Assembly: GCA_019058365.1 (NCBI GenBank)
Contig: JAHPZE010000025.1
Coordinates: 1-64,000, forward strand
Length of the DNA: 64,000 nt
Reading direction: 5' to 3'
DNA from: Promethearchaeota archaeon
GTDB lineage: Archaea; Asgardarchaeota; Lokiarchaeia; Sigyniarchaeales; SOKP01
The notes under the pieces were generated by a model. It saw nothing but the letters and a program-made list of their open reading frames with translations. It was not told where the DNA came from and made no database searches. Made by a program: the position numbers and the translations under genes. Of the stretch, positions 27,496-37,548 are shown in pieces; positions within the stretch are counted from its first letter, which is position 1; every line of letters starts with the position of its first letter.

Positions 27496-28272
27496 ATGAA
27501 AAAATCTTCTAAAAAAAGTATGAGCATGTATGGTTTATTAAAACACCTTCAATCCGAGTTTTTAAATTTGAAAAAATTAAAAATACTCCTTCCAAAATTT
27601 CTAGAATATCATAAACAATGGATGTTATATTCAAATATGGAAGGAGCAGAACTTTCTGAATATACTGAAGCTTCTCCAAAAATTTATGATCAGACTGTAT
27701 CTTCCAAATTTGATAGTCACTATTTTTATCAAGATATCTGGGGTTTTAAAAGAATTTTAGAATCAAAATGTAAACGTCATATTGATGTAGGCTCAAATAT
27801 AACCTTTGTTGGATTACTTACAGCGATAACTGAGATAACATTTATTGATATTCGTCCATTAAGAGCTAATCTAGAAAATTTTAAATCAATAAAGGGTAAT
27901 ATTCTTTCATTACCATATGAAAATAATTCAATTTATTCAATATCTTGCTTACATGTTGCAGAACATATTGGATTAGGTAGATATGGAGATTCTCTTGATC
28001 CTTTAGGGACTAAAAAAGCAGCAAAAGAACTTTCAAGAATACTTGCTCCTGGAGGGAATCTACTTTTTTCTTTGCCAATTGGAAAACCTAAATTGTGTTT
28101 TAATGCCCATCGTATTCATTCTACTCAGCAGATTTTTGATTATTTTTCTGATCTGAAACTTCTTGAGCTTTCAGGAGTAGATGATAATGCTAATTTTATA
28201 GAAAATATTGATAGAAATATATTGGATTCATGCAATTATGGATGCGGTTTTTTTTGGTTTACCAAAGAATAA
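27496..28272 (+). CDS. DUF268-type SAM-methyltransferase-like protein
   Basis: 258 residues. KRHIDVGSNITFVG, FIDIRPL, SISCLHVAEHIGLGRYGDSLDPLGTKKAAKEL and LAPGGNLLFSLPIG match the DUF268 family, a class I methyltransferase-like fold lacking a well-studied member. Such genes are common in glycan clusters, so a sugar modification is plausible. It follows gmd by 43 bp on the same strand. ATG start. Confidence 0.75.
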   Translation: MKKSSKKSMSMYGLLKHLQSEFLNLKKLKILLPKFLEYHKQWMLYSNMEGAELSEYTEASPKIYDQTVSSKFDSHYFYQDIWGFKRILESKCKRHIDVGSNITFVGLLTAITEITFIDIRPLRANLENFKSIKGNILSLPYENNSIYSISCLHVAEHIGLGRYGDSLDPLGTKKAAKELSRILAPGGNLLFSLPIGKPKLCFNAHRIHSTQQIFDYFSDLKLLELSGVDDNANFIENIDRNILDSCNYGCGFFWFTKE

Positions 28273-28358
28273 TTTATTTATTTTTTTATGAAAAAAAATG
28301 AATAAAAATAAAGAAACTTTCTTGAAATAAATAATGAAAAAGATGTAGTAAGAATAAA

Positions 28359-29000
28359 ATGGTTAATCTTAAAATTTTTATACGTAAATATGAAAAATTA
28401 TTGTTAGATAAATTTACAAAAAAAATAAGGAATATAAGGAATTTAAGAAAATGGATAAAAAGTGGAAAAAGTCCTCCAGGACCACATTTGTATAAAGAAA
28501 ATGTAGTTAAATATTATAATAGAAAATTTTCACCTGAAATTTTTGTTGAAACAGGAACTTATAAAGGAGATATGATTCATGCGGTAAAGAAAAAATTCAA
28601 ACAGATTTATTCTATTGAACTTAATGAAATCCTTTTTAGGAATGCAAAGAAAAGGTTTGCTAAAAATAACCATATTTCAATAATATATGGTGATAGCACT
28701 GTTCAGTTAAAAAAAGTTCTTTCAAAAATAGAAAAACCTTGTTTGTTTTGGCTTGATGCTCATTATTCTGGTGAGGGTACAGTGAAGGGTGATTTAGAAA
28801 CCCCAATTATGGAGGAAATAAATTTGATTTTAAATCAATCAAATTTAAAACATATAATCTTAATAGATGATGCAAGATTGTTTATAGGGAAAAATGATTA
28901 TCCAACAATAGAAAAAGTCAAAAAACTTGTTTTTAATTATCATAAAGATTGGTTAATTATAATAAAAGATGATATAATTCGAATTCATTCAAAGTCTTAA
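28359..29000 (+). CDS. Class I SAM-dependent methyltransferase-like protein
   Basis: 213 residues with a basic N-terminal region (about 45 residues) and a Rossmann core: IFVETGTYKGDMI (motif I), IYSIELN, IIYGDST, CLFWLDAHYSG and IILIDDAR. The acidic residues recall the metal-dependent TylF-type O-methyltransferases, but the family is not named with confidence. Same strand as DUF268, 86 bp apart; convergent with the SGNH-like gene, whose stop codon directly abuts this gene's stop. Confidence 0.6.
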   Translation: MVNLKIFIRKYEKLLLDKFTKKIRNIRNLRKWIKSGKSPPGPHLYKENVVKYYNRKFSPEIFVETGTYKGDMIHAVKKKFKQIYSIELNEILFRNAKKRFAKNNHISIIYGDSTVQLKKVLSKIEKPCLFWLDAHYSGEGTVKGDLETPIMEEINLILNQSNLKHIILIDDARLFIGKNDYPTIEKVKKLVFNYHKDWLIIIKDDIIRIHSKS

Positions 29001-29825
29001 TCATATTATTTTTTTTTTAAATAATTCATCTAAAAAATAAGGCATAGATTTTTGTGAAAGATGAACCCCATCAAAATAATAACTAACATTAGTTTCAAAA
29101 TTCTCAAAAACTAATTTATCAAAAATATTTATGAATGAAATGTTAAACTTCTCCAGTTTTTGCTTCAAATACTCGTTAAAATATTTTGAAACTTTATTTC
29201 TTTCGATATTTGTTCCATAAAATGGATATTCCTTCTCAAGAACATCATCTGTTATTCCACTAGGCATAACATTCCAAACTATAACATCAAATCCTTGTTC
29301 TTTTGTATCTTTTATAACAGAAAAATATCTATCAACACATTCTCTAATAATATTATGAATGTCCCTTTTCTGAAGTTCTGATTGTTTTAAAAGGTGTGCT
29401 CTACAATCAATCTCACCAAAACAAAATAAAACTTTATTTCCTGAAGGTATGAGGTGAGTTAGAATGTACAATAGTTTTTCTCGACCTCTCGATCGTGTTT
29501 TAAAATTACATAAGTTATATGCAAGAACAGGTCCAAGTCTATAACTTTTTAAAAAACTATATTTATTAATAGTTTTGTTAGGCCATCCAAGTTGTACTCG
29601 ATTATAACCAGAAAAGAAGCTAGCATGGCTATCTCCAATACAATATATATTAAATTTTGGTTTTTTCCTAAAAGTTAGAATTTTACGGAGAGGCACCAGT
29701 TTCCAAGCATCATCTAACGTTTTTTTAACTAAAATCTTGTTAAAATATGTTAAAACTTCTAGATAATCAAAAATCTTTACAAATATTATTAATACCAGAT
29801 ACACTAAATTCTTTAATTTGTTCAA
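29001..29825 (-). CDS. SGNH/GDSL hydrolase-like protein
   Basis: 274 residues. After a hydrophobic N-terminal segment, NIYCIGDSHASFFSG carries the putative nucleophile (GDSH variant), FCFGEIDCRAHLL the second block, VIWNVMPSG the third, and YFDGVHLSQK the Asp-x-x-His pair. SGNH enzymes in glycan loci often add or remove acyl groups. The start is a TTG (no suitable ATG) with only a weak GGGA upstream, so the N-terminus is uncertain. Confidence 0.65.
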   Translation of the reverse strand: MNKLKNLVYLVLIIFVKIFDYLEVLTYFNKILVKKTLDDAWKLVPLRKILTFRKKPKFNIYCIGDSHASFFSGYNRVQLGWPNKTINKYSFLKSYRLGPVLAYNLCNFKTRSRGREKLLYILTHLIPSGNKVLFCFGEIDCRAHLLKQSELQKRDIHNIIRECVDRYFSVIKDTKEQGFDVIVWNVMPSGITDDVLEKEYPFYGTNIERNKVSKYFNEYLKQKLEKFNISFINIFDKLVFENFETNVSYYFDGVHLSQKSMPYFLDELFKKKII

Positions 29826-29967
29826 ATTCCCAGATTTTTTTTTTTTATTTTCATAAAGCCAACAATTTGACTATAATTCTAACCTATTATTTAACTTGAA
29901 AAGAAAGGATTTTAAATATCTCAATCAATTAAATTTAATCCACTTTTACGATGAACATCTTAAGTAT

Positions 29968-30735
29968 CTAAATTTTACGCTTTAAAATACCTATTCCTGC
30001 CCCTTTTTGATTTTTATCTTCAATTATTTCAGTATAAGAATAATCTTCTTTGATTTCATTCCAAAATTTACTTACAAATATTTTTGATTCAATAGGACTG
30101 TCCGCGATATCATGTAATGATACTATTCCATTATCATCAATTAAAGGGCTATACATTTCAAAATCTTTTTTAATCCCCTCATAAGAATGATCCCCATCAA
30201 TAAATAGAAAATCTAATCTATTAGATTTTAAAACAGACTTTACTCTATTTAATGTTTCAATTGCATGAGAATTTGCTCTTATCAAATTGATTTTTTGTTT
30301 TGGAAAAGTAAATGATTTAAATAAAGGGATTTTCCATTTTGGATAACCTTTTCCAAAATTCCCTCCAGGCAAATCAACACTAATAATTACAGCATCTTCA
30401 GCTGCAATTCTAGAAAATAAAAATAGGGTAGCTCCCTTAGCAGTTCCAATTTCAAGTATAAATTTTGGTTTAATTTTTTTTACTATTTTTAATAACTTTA
30501 AAATCTCATATCTATTCTGGAACGGTATAAGCATTCCCTTACTTTCTAGATATAAAAAATTAAGTAGAAAATTTAAATTAAGATTTGGTTTTAGCTTTTT
30601 AATTCTGTGTATCAAAATTATTAAATTGAATAGCTTTTTTATTCTATGAAAAGTTCTTTTAAAAATTGACGTTATACCCTCTTCTCTTATTTTATCCATA
30701 ATACTTTTTACTGAATAATTTAAAATATTAAACAT
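29968..30735 (-). CDS. Class I SAM-dependent methyltransferase (CmcI/TylF-like), paralogue of 119-994
   Basis: 255 residues. FILEIGTAKGATLFLFSR, VIISVDLPGG, FLFIDGDHSYEGIKKDFEMY and SLHDIAD give a full methyltransferase core with the Asp/His metal site. It aligns over its length with the protein at 119-994, so the two arose by duplication. Isolated on the minus strand between the SGNH-like and CgeB-like genes. ATG start. Substrate unknown, probably a sugar hydroxyl. Confidence 0.75.
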   Translation of the reverse strand: MFNILNYSVKSIMDKIREEGITSIFKRTFHRIKKLFNLIILIHRIKKLKPNLNLNFLLNFLYLESKGMLIPFQNRYEILKLLKIVKKIKPKFILEIGTAKGATLFLFSRIAAEDAVIISVDLPGGNFGKGYPKWKIPLFKSFTFPKQKINLIRANSHAIETLNRVKSVLKSNRLDFLFIDGDHSYEGIKKDFEMYSPLIDDNGIVSLHDIADSPIESKIFVSKFWNEIKEDYSYTEIIEDKNQKGAGIGILKRKI

Positions 30736-31024
30736 AATCTCACATCAATTCCATTATTCTCAACTATTTCAATTATAATAGTGATTCTTATTTTAGTGAT
30801 CTCTTTTCTTCAAATTCTTTATTGGTTAAAGAAGTATTATAAATTAGTTATCCTTTTTGCATTTTTATTTATTCAATAGATTCGTTTACACTATCTTGAA
30901 ATGTAAAAATTGTTTTCTTTTTTAAAGAAAATGACATAGAATTTATAGAGAAATCTATTAAAAACAAGGATTTTGACAGAAATGCTTTGTTAAATTTACT
31001 TTCTTTAAGATTGAATAATTTAAT

Positions 31025-32527
31025 TTAGAAAAATCTAACCAATTTCTTATATAATGGTTTTATTAATTTTCTTATCCAATCCTTATGAATTATTTTAGTA
31101 AGATTATAAAGTGTAAAATACTCATCAAAATAATATAACATTCTCAAAATAAAATAATTCTTAAAATCTAATCTTGATTTAATTACTTTTCGAGAGGGAA
31201 TTTCTCTTAACCATTTATTATATTTGAAATCTTTTATAATCCATTCATTACCGTTAGTGATTATACCAAATTGAGGTGGATTATAATCTAAATTCTCAGT
31301 TAAGTATAAAATCTCAGTTAAATTACTCCATTTATTCAGATTAAAATCTAAATCAGATGGAATGATTTTTATAACCATCATAATTTTTCCATATAATTCT
31401 ACAAAGTAAAAATCATTCAAATCAGGTTTATAATAAAAAGTTCTTTCTTTTTGTCTAATTTTAAGTTTTTTTTTTTTCTTGAGATCTCTTTTTTTAAATC
31501 CAAATTTTTTTAAAATTGGTTTAATATATTCTTTATCTGTATAATATAATTCTTGGATCTTCAAGATATCTTTTCTTTTTAGAATTTCTTCAGCTTTAAC
31601 TATAACCTTTTTAAGATTAAGGGGACTATTCTTTTTCATAATTGATTGAATCTTTTCAAATCTTATTGACCATGTATAATATTTAGTTGCCCTTTTATAT
31701 CCATTCAATGCAATTTTTTTTCGTTCATCTTCATTTTCTAAATAATACAAAATTTTTTCAAAAAGATCCTTCCTATCCTTCCAACACACAATTTCTTTAT
31801 CGATCTCAAAAAATTCTTCGACACAAGGAGTATATTGCATTAATTGAAAATTCCCAGACATACAAATTTCAAAAGTTCTTAAATTTACAATTCTTCCGGG
31901 TGATTCTTTCGGAGCAAATGATAAATTTATTTTTGCCTGATTATATCTTTCATTTATTTCATTAAAACTTAAATACATTTTGACTCCATGGGCTATTGGA
32001 AAGTTATTTATTAATTTTTTTTTTTTACTAAAATTTCTAATTAAATTTAACCAATAACTTCTTTCACCATAATGTTGACCAATAAAACTAATATCATATA
32101 CTTTTTCAATATCTAAAGGACGATATATGTAAGGATTAGCCGCCATACCCTCATAAATTAGATTTTCTTTATTAAATCTTTCCAATAATGATTTAGCATA
32201 ATATTCTACATACCATACATTAGCATAAGCCGTTAATTTTCCTAAATATGGTCTGCTAATAGCATTTGTTTGGAATATCACTATTGGCATATCAATTTTT
32301 TTTTGTTTCCATTTAATTAACTGGTATAAATCACCTCTAAATTCAAATATAAAATCGCAATCATTATTCTCTTTAACAGCCTTCTCAAGGCTTTCTAAAT
32401 TTATCAAGGAATTTTGGTTATTTGTTATTTTATAATTGTCTGGAATGATTAATTCATGTTTTCTTTTCAATTCATCATAAATTTGCCAGAACCAATCGTT
32501 GATAGAATGATTAAAAATAATTTTCAA
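31025..32527 (-). CDS. CgeB-like glycosyltransferase (GT-B) with C-terminal extension
   Basis: 500 residues. The N-terminal 300 residues fit the CgeB/Glyco_trans_1_2 family: NDCDFIFEFRGDLYQL, YDISFIGQHYGERSYW, and the donor-binding region INLSFAPKESPGRIVNLRTFEICMSGNFQLMQY followed by YYLENEDERKKIALNGYKRATKYYTW. The C-terminal 170 residues are basic, with a Tyr-rich end, and match nothing I know; they may bind the membrane or acceptor. TTG start (no ATG fits). Followed on the same strand by a gap of about 290 bp holding no gene. Confidence 0.65.
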   Translation of the reverse strand: MKIIFNHSINDWFWQIYDELKRKHELIIPDNYKITNNQNSLINLESLEKAVKENNDCDFIFEFRGDLYQLIKWKQKKIDMPIVIFQTNAISRPYLGKLTAYANVWYVEYYAKSLLERFNKENLIYEGMAANPYIYRPLDIEKVYDISFIGQHYGERSYWLNLIRNFSKKKKLINNFPIAHGVKMYLSFNEINERYNQAKINLSFAPKESPGRIVNLRTFEICMSGNFQLMQYTPCVEEFFEIDKEIVCWKDRKDLFEKILYYLENEDERKKIALNGYKRATKYYTWSIRFEKIQSIMKKNSPLNLKKVIVKAEEILKRKDILKIQELYYTDKEYIKPILKKFGFKKRDLKKKKKLKIRQKERTFYYKPDLNDFYFVELYGKIMMVIKIIPSDLDFNLNKWSNLTEILYLTENLDYNPPQFGIITNGNEWIIKDFKYNKWLREIPSRKVIKSRLDFKNYFILRMLYYFDEYFTLYNLTKIIHKDWIRKLIKPLYKKLVRFF

Positions 32528-32900
32528 ATGTTTATTCAGCTCATCATCATTATTTTTCAGAATTGTTTAAAATCAATTTTTAAATGCATAATTTTCAAAA
32601 TTTAATGAAAATCTAGTTTAATAAATAAAAAAATTATCAAAAAGATAAAAATAGAATCCTAATTCAATTTTTAAAATGTTTATTTATCATTGATTAATTT
32701 AATATTTAATAAAAATCTTTTCACATACTCCCTTAAAATTTTCTCTCTTTTAGATAGAATAATAGATTATTAAAAATTAGAAAAGAGTTAAATACTTTTA
32801 GGAAGATTTTAATGCTAAAATGTCTTAACATACAAAATATTATTAATCTTTTTGTTATCAAATTTATGACCAAATAGTTCAATAATAAATATTTAAGACT
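32528..32900. other. Gene-free AT-rich divergent spacer
   Basis: About 370 bp between two divergent glycosyltransferase genes. I see AT-rich DNA with short A and T runs and no convincing ORF, RNA or repeat; it presumably holds both promoters. Confidence 0.4.
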
Positions 32901-34007
32901 ATGAAAGTAATTGCTATAGTCCCAAAAAAGTCAGATTATTTGGTATCTGCAATTATAGAAGGATTATTTAAAAACAAGGTAGAAATTATTGGAACTGAAA
33001 AAAGCAATAATATTAAGAAGGTTTATTCAAAAAAAGAAATTATTAGGCATTCCAAGGATGTTAAATATATTTTAGTATTTAACGGTAAAGTAATTGGAAA
33101 TTTACCTCCGAAATATTTTCTTTTAGACAAGATTAATAAACCACATATAACAGCTTTTGTCGATGGCAGTGAATGGGATTTCTCTTTCTTACCTAAAAAA
33201 AATCAAATAATTGAAAGTTTAAAAGATTCAGGAAAAAGAAAGGGCGAAAAGTGGATAAATCAAACAATGTTCAATTATTGTAAATGGTATTTTAAAAGAG
33301 AATGTTACCATGAAGATGCTAAAAAAGGAATTATACCTTTAATATTTGCTGCAGAGGAAAAATATTTTGGAAATTATGATTGTAAGAAAGTTATTGATGT
33401 TTTTTGTTCATTTGGCCAAAATATGACAGGTCTAAGAAAGGGTGTAGAAAAAATTTGTAGAAAATTAAAAACAGAAGGATATAAAATAATAATACAAAAT
33501 AACCTCCCTTATGATAAATATTTAAAATTGATTTCATCTTCATATATAAATATCGATGCTTGGGGGGCTGGTGATTGTACTGCTAGATTTTGGGAAATTC
33601 TTGCTAATAAAAGTTGTTGTTTTGCTCAAAAATACAATATTCTCTTTCCTAATGAATTTACTGATGGAGTTAATTATGTAGAGTATTCTTCTATAAAAGA
33701 ATTTGAAACTAAATTAAGATATTATTTAGAAAATAAGCAGAAATGTATAGATATAGCAGAAAGAGGATATCAACATTTATTAAAATACCATACTACAGAA
33801 GCGAGAGCTAAATATTTAATAAATATTCTTGAAAGAGATAATAAAATTAAAGGAAAATTTGATAAGAAAAAAGTTAATGCTGGAAAAATGACTTATTTAA
33901 ACATACTTTTAAATAGTTTTAAAAGATCCCCAAAAAATGTTTTAATATATTTAAAAAATGTAATTGAAGCGTCTATTTTAAGGACCAAGAATCTTAGAGA
34001 AGATTAA
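32901..34007 (+). CDS. CgeB-like glycosyltransferase
   Basis: 368 residues. The C-terminal half is the recognisable part: YINIDAWGAGDCTARFWEILANKSCCFAQKY, then VEYSSIKEFETKLRYYLENKQKCIDIAERGYQHLLKYHTTEARAKYL, the donor-site and end helices of the CgeB/GT4-like group. The N-terminal half has a FVDGSEWDFSF segment. A weaker resemblance to the neighbouring 31025-32527 protein suggests common ancestry. ATG start; 110 bp before a convergent GT4 gene. Confidence 0.6.
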   Translation: MKVIAIVPKKSDYLVSAIIEGLFKNKVEIIGTEKSNNIKKVYSKKEIIRHSKDVKYILVFNGKVIGNLPPKYFLLDKINKPHITAFVDGSEWDFSFLPKKNQIIESLKDSGKRKGEKWINQTMFNYCKWYFKRECYHEDAKKGIIPLIFAAEEKYFGNYDCKKVIDVFCSFGQNMTGLRKGVEKICRKLKTEGYKIIIQNNLPYDKYLKLISSSYINIDAWGAGDCTARFWEILANKSCCFAQKYNILFPNEFTDGVNYVEYSSIKEFETKLRYYLENKQKCIDIAERGYQHLLKYHTTEARAKYLINILERDNKIKGKFDKKKVNAGKMTYLNILLNSFKRSPKNVLIYLKNVIEASILRTKNLRED

Positions 34008-34118
34008 TTTCCTTTTAGACAGGAAATAATCACAAAAATAAGAATTTACAAAATATCTTATGAATTTTCGACATAGAATTTATAATAATCTAAAATTTCA
34101 AGATAAGATTAAAATCTG

Positions 34119-35258
34119 TTATTTTTTATTAGGAGCCATTTTAGTAAAAATGAATATTAGCTTTTTACCTATTTGTTCAATAGTACAATGATTTTGAAAT
34201 ATAGTAAATGCATTTCCTTTAATTTTCTTTCTTAAATTCTTATCATTTTTTAATCTAAGAATTGCTTCAGCTAAGGATTCTGAATTTGCTTGTTTGCATA
34301 ATATGATGTTTTCATTATTAGTAAATAATTCTTTTATAGCAGGAGTTTCACATGTAATCATTGGAATTTTCATAGCAATACCTTCAAAAATTTTATTTGG
34401 AATCACTAACATAGTTTTTTTAGTATTCCCAAATATCCCTAATCCTATATCGAAATTTGAGATTAATTCTGGTAATTCTTTTGTCTTTTGTCCTAAGAAA
34501 ATTTTTGGAATAAATTTAATATTTCTAATGTTTAATTTCACTGCAAGTTCTCTGTTTATTTTATATGTTTGCCCCTTTCCTGCTAACCAAAAAGATATAT
34601 CCTTTTGATCATCAAGTAATTTAAAAGCATTTATTATATATTCAACACCATGTAGAGGTATGTAAGATCCCCAATATCCTACATTAAATTGTTCTTTATT
34701 ATTTTTTCTTTTTTCTCTTGGATAATAGAGGTCTTCTCTAGCCCCGACAAATACTCTTCTAAATTTTCTAATTGGAACATTATAGACTTCATGAAAATAT
34801 TTAATATGAGCTAATGTATCCAGTATAACATAATTAGAGAGATGACACTCAAAAAAATCTAACAAATAATAATAAATCCAATAGTATAATTCAAGTTGAA
34901 TTTTTTTCTTTTTAATAATGTTTAGATTTCGATCACTATAATAAGTAAGACGTTTAGAAATAAAAAAATCATAAACAAAAGGAATCTTTTTAATAGAGGC
35001 GTAAACTTTTGTCAATATAAAACTAATAGGTGCTATTCTTATATCATAAAAAATTAATAAATCAAATTTAATACCTTTGAATTTCTTAAAATACCTTAAT
35101 AATTTTCTAATACCTTCGGATTTACTCAGATTTGCCAGATTTATTTCATAAACATTAACATTTTGCTTTTTTAATCCATTAATGAAGATATAATTACGTG
35201 AATAGTCTTTAGTATATAATCCAACATATAATACATTTTTTATTTTATTATTAATCAT
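34119..35258 (-). CDS. Glycosyltransferase family 4 (GT-B)
   Basis: 379 residues. GT4 C-terminal domain with NVGYWGSYIPLHGVEYIINAF, SFWLAGKGQ, and the catalytic E-x7-E-like region NKIFEGIAMKIPMITCETPAIKELF, followed by LAEAILRLKNDKNLRKKIKGNA. The N-terminal domain includes DLLIFYDIR. Probably adds one sugar to the glycan. ATG start. Upstream about 270 bp contains no gene. Confidence 0.85.
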   Translation of the reverse strand: MINNKIKNVLYVGLYTKDYSRNYIFINGLKKQNVNVYEINLANLSKSEGIRKLLRYFKKFKGIKFDLLIFYDIRIAPISFILTKVYASIKKIPFVYDFFISKRLTYYSDRNLNIIKKKKIQLELYYWIYYYLLDFFECHLSNYVILDTLAHIKYFHEVYNVPIRKFRRVFVGAREDLYYPREKRKNNKEQFNVGYWGSYIPLHGVEYIINAFKLLDDQKDISFWLAGKGQTYKINRELAVKLNIRNIKFIPKIFLGQKTKELPELISNFDIGLGIFGNTKKTMLVIPNKIFEGIAMKIPMITCETPAIKELFTNNENIILCKQANSESLAEAILRLKNDKNLRKKIKGNAFTIFQNHCTIEQIGKKLIFIFTKMAPNKK

Positions 35259-35532
35259 TTCTTATTCATGATCTTGTAAATCTTTTTAAGATTCTTAGTC
35301 CTAACCTTATCAATCGATGTATTATTATATCTTTTATAAATAATGCCTTAATATTAAAATCACTTTTTTTCTTGATAGATATCTCTCTCGTAATTATTTT
35401 TCATGTAATAAAATAATCTAGACAATTTATAATTTATAAAGCTATGAATTATTTTTTCCTAAACTTGAAAAATTAATAAGGTGCCATTTTGGGTTCATTA
35501 GTGCATCTATTTAATTGTGATTATCTATCTGT

Positions 35533-37182
35533 CTAAGAGATAAGGAACTTTTTTGAGACGGAGAATATTTTTCTTAAAATCTTATGTAAATATGAATCCT
35601 TTGTAAAGAAAGATTCTAATATTTCAATGTCAGAGACAGTCACAACTTTAAAAAGAACATTTAGGCTGAGATATAATAATAAAAATACACCAAAACTCAG
35701 AGGATTAAAATATTGAAATATCATTAAGTTCAAATTTCTTAGGATGGACAAATAAATACTTTTTAGTATAAATGCTTCTAAAATGAGAGCAGATAGTAAT
35801 GAAATAAAAAATATTGAAAATATAAGTATAGGCTTTTTTATTTTTAATTTCATCTTGAATTTATTTAAAATTATAGTGTAACTGATTAAAGTTATTATAT
35901 ATGACACTATTAAGAACAAAACACTAACAATTATGCCATAAAAAATTAAACCAATTGTAAAAAATATTAATTGGAACAACCCAAAAACTATAACGATGAA
36001 TGAAAGAATTTTTACTCTATAACTTGCAATTAGAAAACTTCCTAAAAAATAATCCTGTATATTAAAAATGATAGAAATCAAAGAAAGTTTTACTAATAAT
36101 GAATAAATTAAATAAGATTCCCCATAAATTATAATAAGAAAAAAATCTGCCAGAAAAAGGAAAAATCCAGTGATTAATAAAGAAAGTAATAACATATATT
36201 TAAAAATTGAATTATAGATTTTTTGAATTTGACCAAATTGTTTTTTACTATATAATCTTGTAAGAGATACACTTAAAGGACGATTTAACGGTGAAACTGT
36301 TGCACCCGAAACGCTTCTATAACGTGTAGCAACTTGATATCCAGTAACCATTCCACCAACTTCATAAACTCCTATCATTTGAGGTTTTATATTTAGACTA
36401 AATGTGCCAAACGCTTCAATTATACTCAAAAATGAGCCATATTTATAAATTTTTTTAGCACAATCTATAAATGTATCCCTATCTTCTTCAGTTTTTTTAA
36501 TCTTAAACTTAAATTTTAAAAAAATTATAAAGGAATTAATAATGAAAGGGATAAGAGCTGCTATTACATAAATTAATCCAATATATATCAATTTATTTGA
36601 TACAATATAAAAAAAGAGAAATAAAAGACCTCCAACATAAACTAGATTATGTGTTATAAGTAAAAAGAGATTAACCCTAAACATGTTTAAAGCTCTCGTT
36701 AGTTCACTTAAAATACCATCGAGCCCACTAATTATAATTAATGGTGATAATAAATAAAATAGGTAGTAATATTCTTTTAAACTAATTTTAAAAAATCTTA
36801 AAAAAATTGTAAATATTAAAATGCTAAGTAAAAAAATTGGAATTAGGAACAAGATCCTTAAGATTAGTGCATTTCTAGTAAATGATCTCAATTTATTATT
36901 ATAATTTAATGCATAATAACGAGAGATATAGTAAATCATTGAACCTCCCAAACTAGGAGGTAAGAAAGCTAAAACGGTCATAAAAATCCCAACTAATGAT
37001 ACGGCTAAAATTAAGTATTGCCATTCTTCTTGCGATATTGTCCTAGCGATTAAAGAAGCAGTTATTATAGAAAAGAAAAAATTTCCATAAGTTTGCATAA
37101 ATTGATAGATCGAGTTTTTAGCTAAAATCTTATGTTCTTGTGTTACTTTTTTCTTTTCTTTTGGAGCATTTTCAGTGTTCAT
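35533..37182 (-). CDS. Polysaccharide flippase (MOP superfamily, Wzx/RfbX-like)
   Basis: 549 residues with about 12-14 membrane segments. It opens with a conserved flippase start (KNSIYQFMQTYGNFFFSIITASLIARTISQEEWQYL), followed by repeated hydrophobic helices and a short basic tail. MOP flippases move lipid-linked oligosaccharides across the membrane, which fits its place among glycosyltransferases. The N-terminal 20 residues are lysine-rich and cytosolic. ATG start, with an A-rich stretch just upstream. Confidence 0.85.
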   Translation of the reverse strand: MNTENAPKEKKKVTQEHKILAKNSIYQFMQTYGNFFFSIITASLIARTISQEEWQYLILAVSLVGIFMTVLAFLPPSLGGSMIYYISRYYALNYNNKLRSFTRNALILRILFLIPIFLLSILIFTIFLRFFKISLKEYYYLFYLLSPLIIISGLDGILSELTRALNMFRVNLFLLITHNLVYVGGLLFLFFYIVSNKLIYIGLIYVIAALIPFIINSFIIFLKFKFKIKKTEEDRDTFIDCAKKIYKYGSFLSIIEAFGTFSLNIKPQMIGVYEVGGMVTGYQVATRYRSVSGATVSPLNRPLSVSLTRLYSKKQFGQIQKIYNSIFKYMLLLSLLITGFFLFLADFFLIIIYGESYLIYSLLVKLSLISIIFNIQDYFLGSFLIASYRVKILSFIVIVFGLFQLIFFTIGLIFYGIIVSVLFLIVSYIITLISYTIILNKFKMKLKIKKPILIFSIFFISLLSALILEAFILKSIYLSILRNLNLMIFQYFNPLSFGVFLLLYLSLNVLFKVVTVSDIEILESFFTKDSYLHKILRKIFSVSKKFLIS

Positions 37183-37548
37183 CTAAAAAAAAAAATAGAG
37201 TTATAGCAGTTATTTTAAATTAGATTTGTAAATGAATAAAAATTATTAAAGTGTTAGATAAATAAAATCCAATAGTGTAAAATTAAATCAAAAAATAATG
37301 GGTTTAATACCTTTTTTTTTTAAACTATTGGATTATATTTTCTATAAAACTTAATTTTTATTGGAGAACAATCTGAAAAAAAATACAAAGCTCTTAATGA
37401 AAATTAAATAAATTAAGATTTATTAACGCATAACTTTATAATCCTATAATTAAAAACTTTGAATTTCAAAATTAGTTTGAAAAGGAGTATAGATATTTAC
37501 TCAAATTTCATAAAAAAATAATAAATTAATTATTCAATTTACTTTATT
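37183..37548. other. Gene-free divergent spacer with an 11-bp inverted repeat
   Basis: About 365 bp between the flippase gene (minus) and a GT2 gene (plus). It contains the inverted repeat 37266-37334 and a run of T; otherwise only AT-rich DNA. Promoters for both genes must lie here. Confidence 0.4.
37266..37334. repeat. 11-bp perfect inverted repeat (AATCCAATAGT / ACTATTGGATT)
   Basis: Arms at 37266-37276 and 37324-37334 enclose 47 bp that end in a T run. Could be a regulatory palindrome, an RNA hairpin, or the remains of a small mobile element; no second copy was noticed in the window. Confidence 0.45.

Noticed and set aside
29826..29860. Poly-A/T run upstream of the SGNH-like gene as a promoter or terminator
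   Set aside because: Homopolymer runs are common across the window and give no specific signal.
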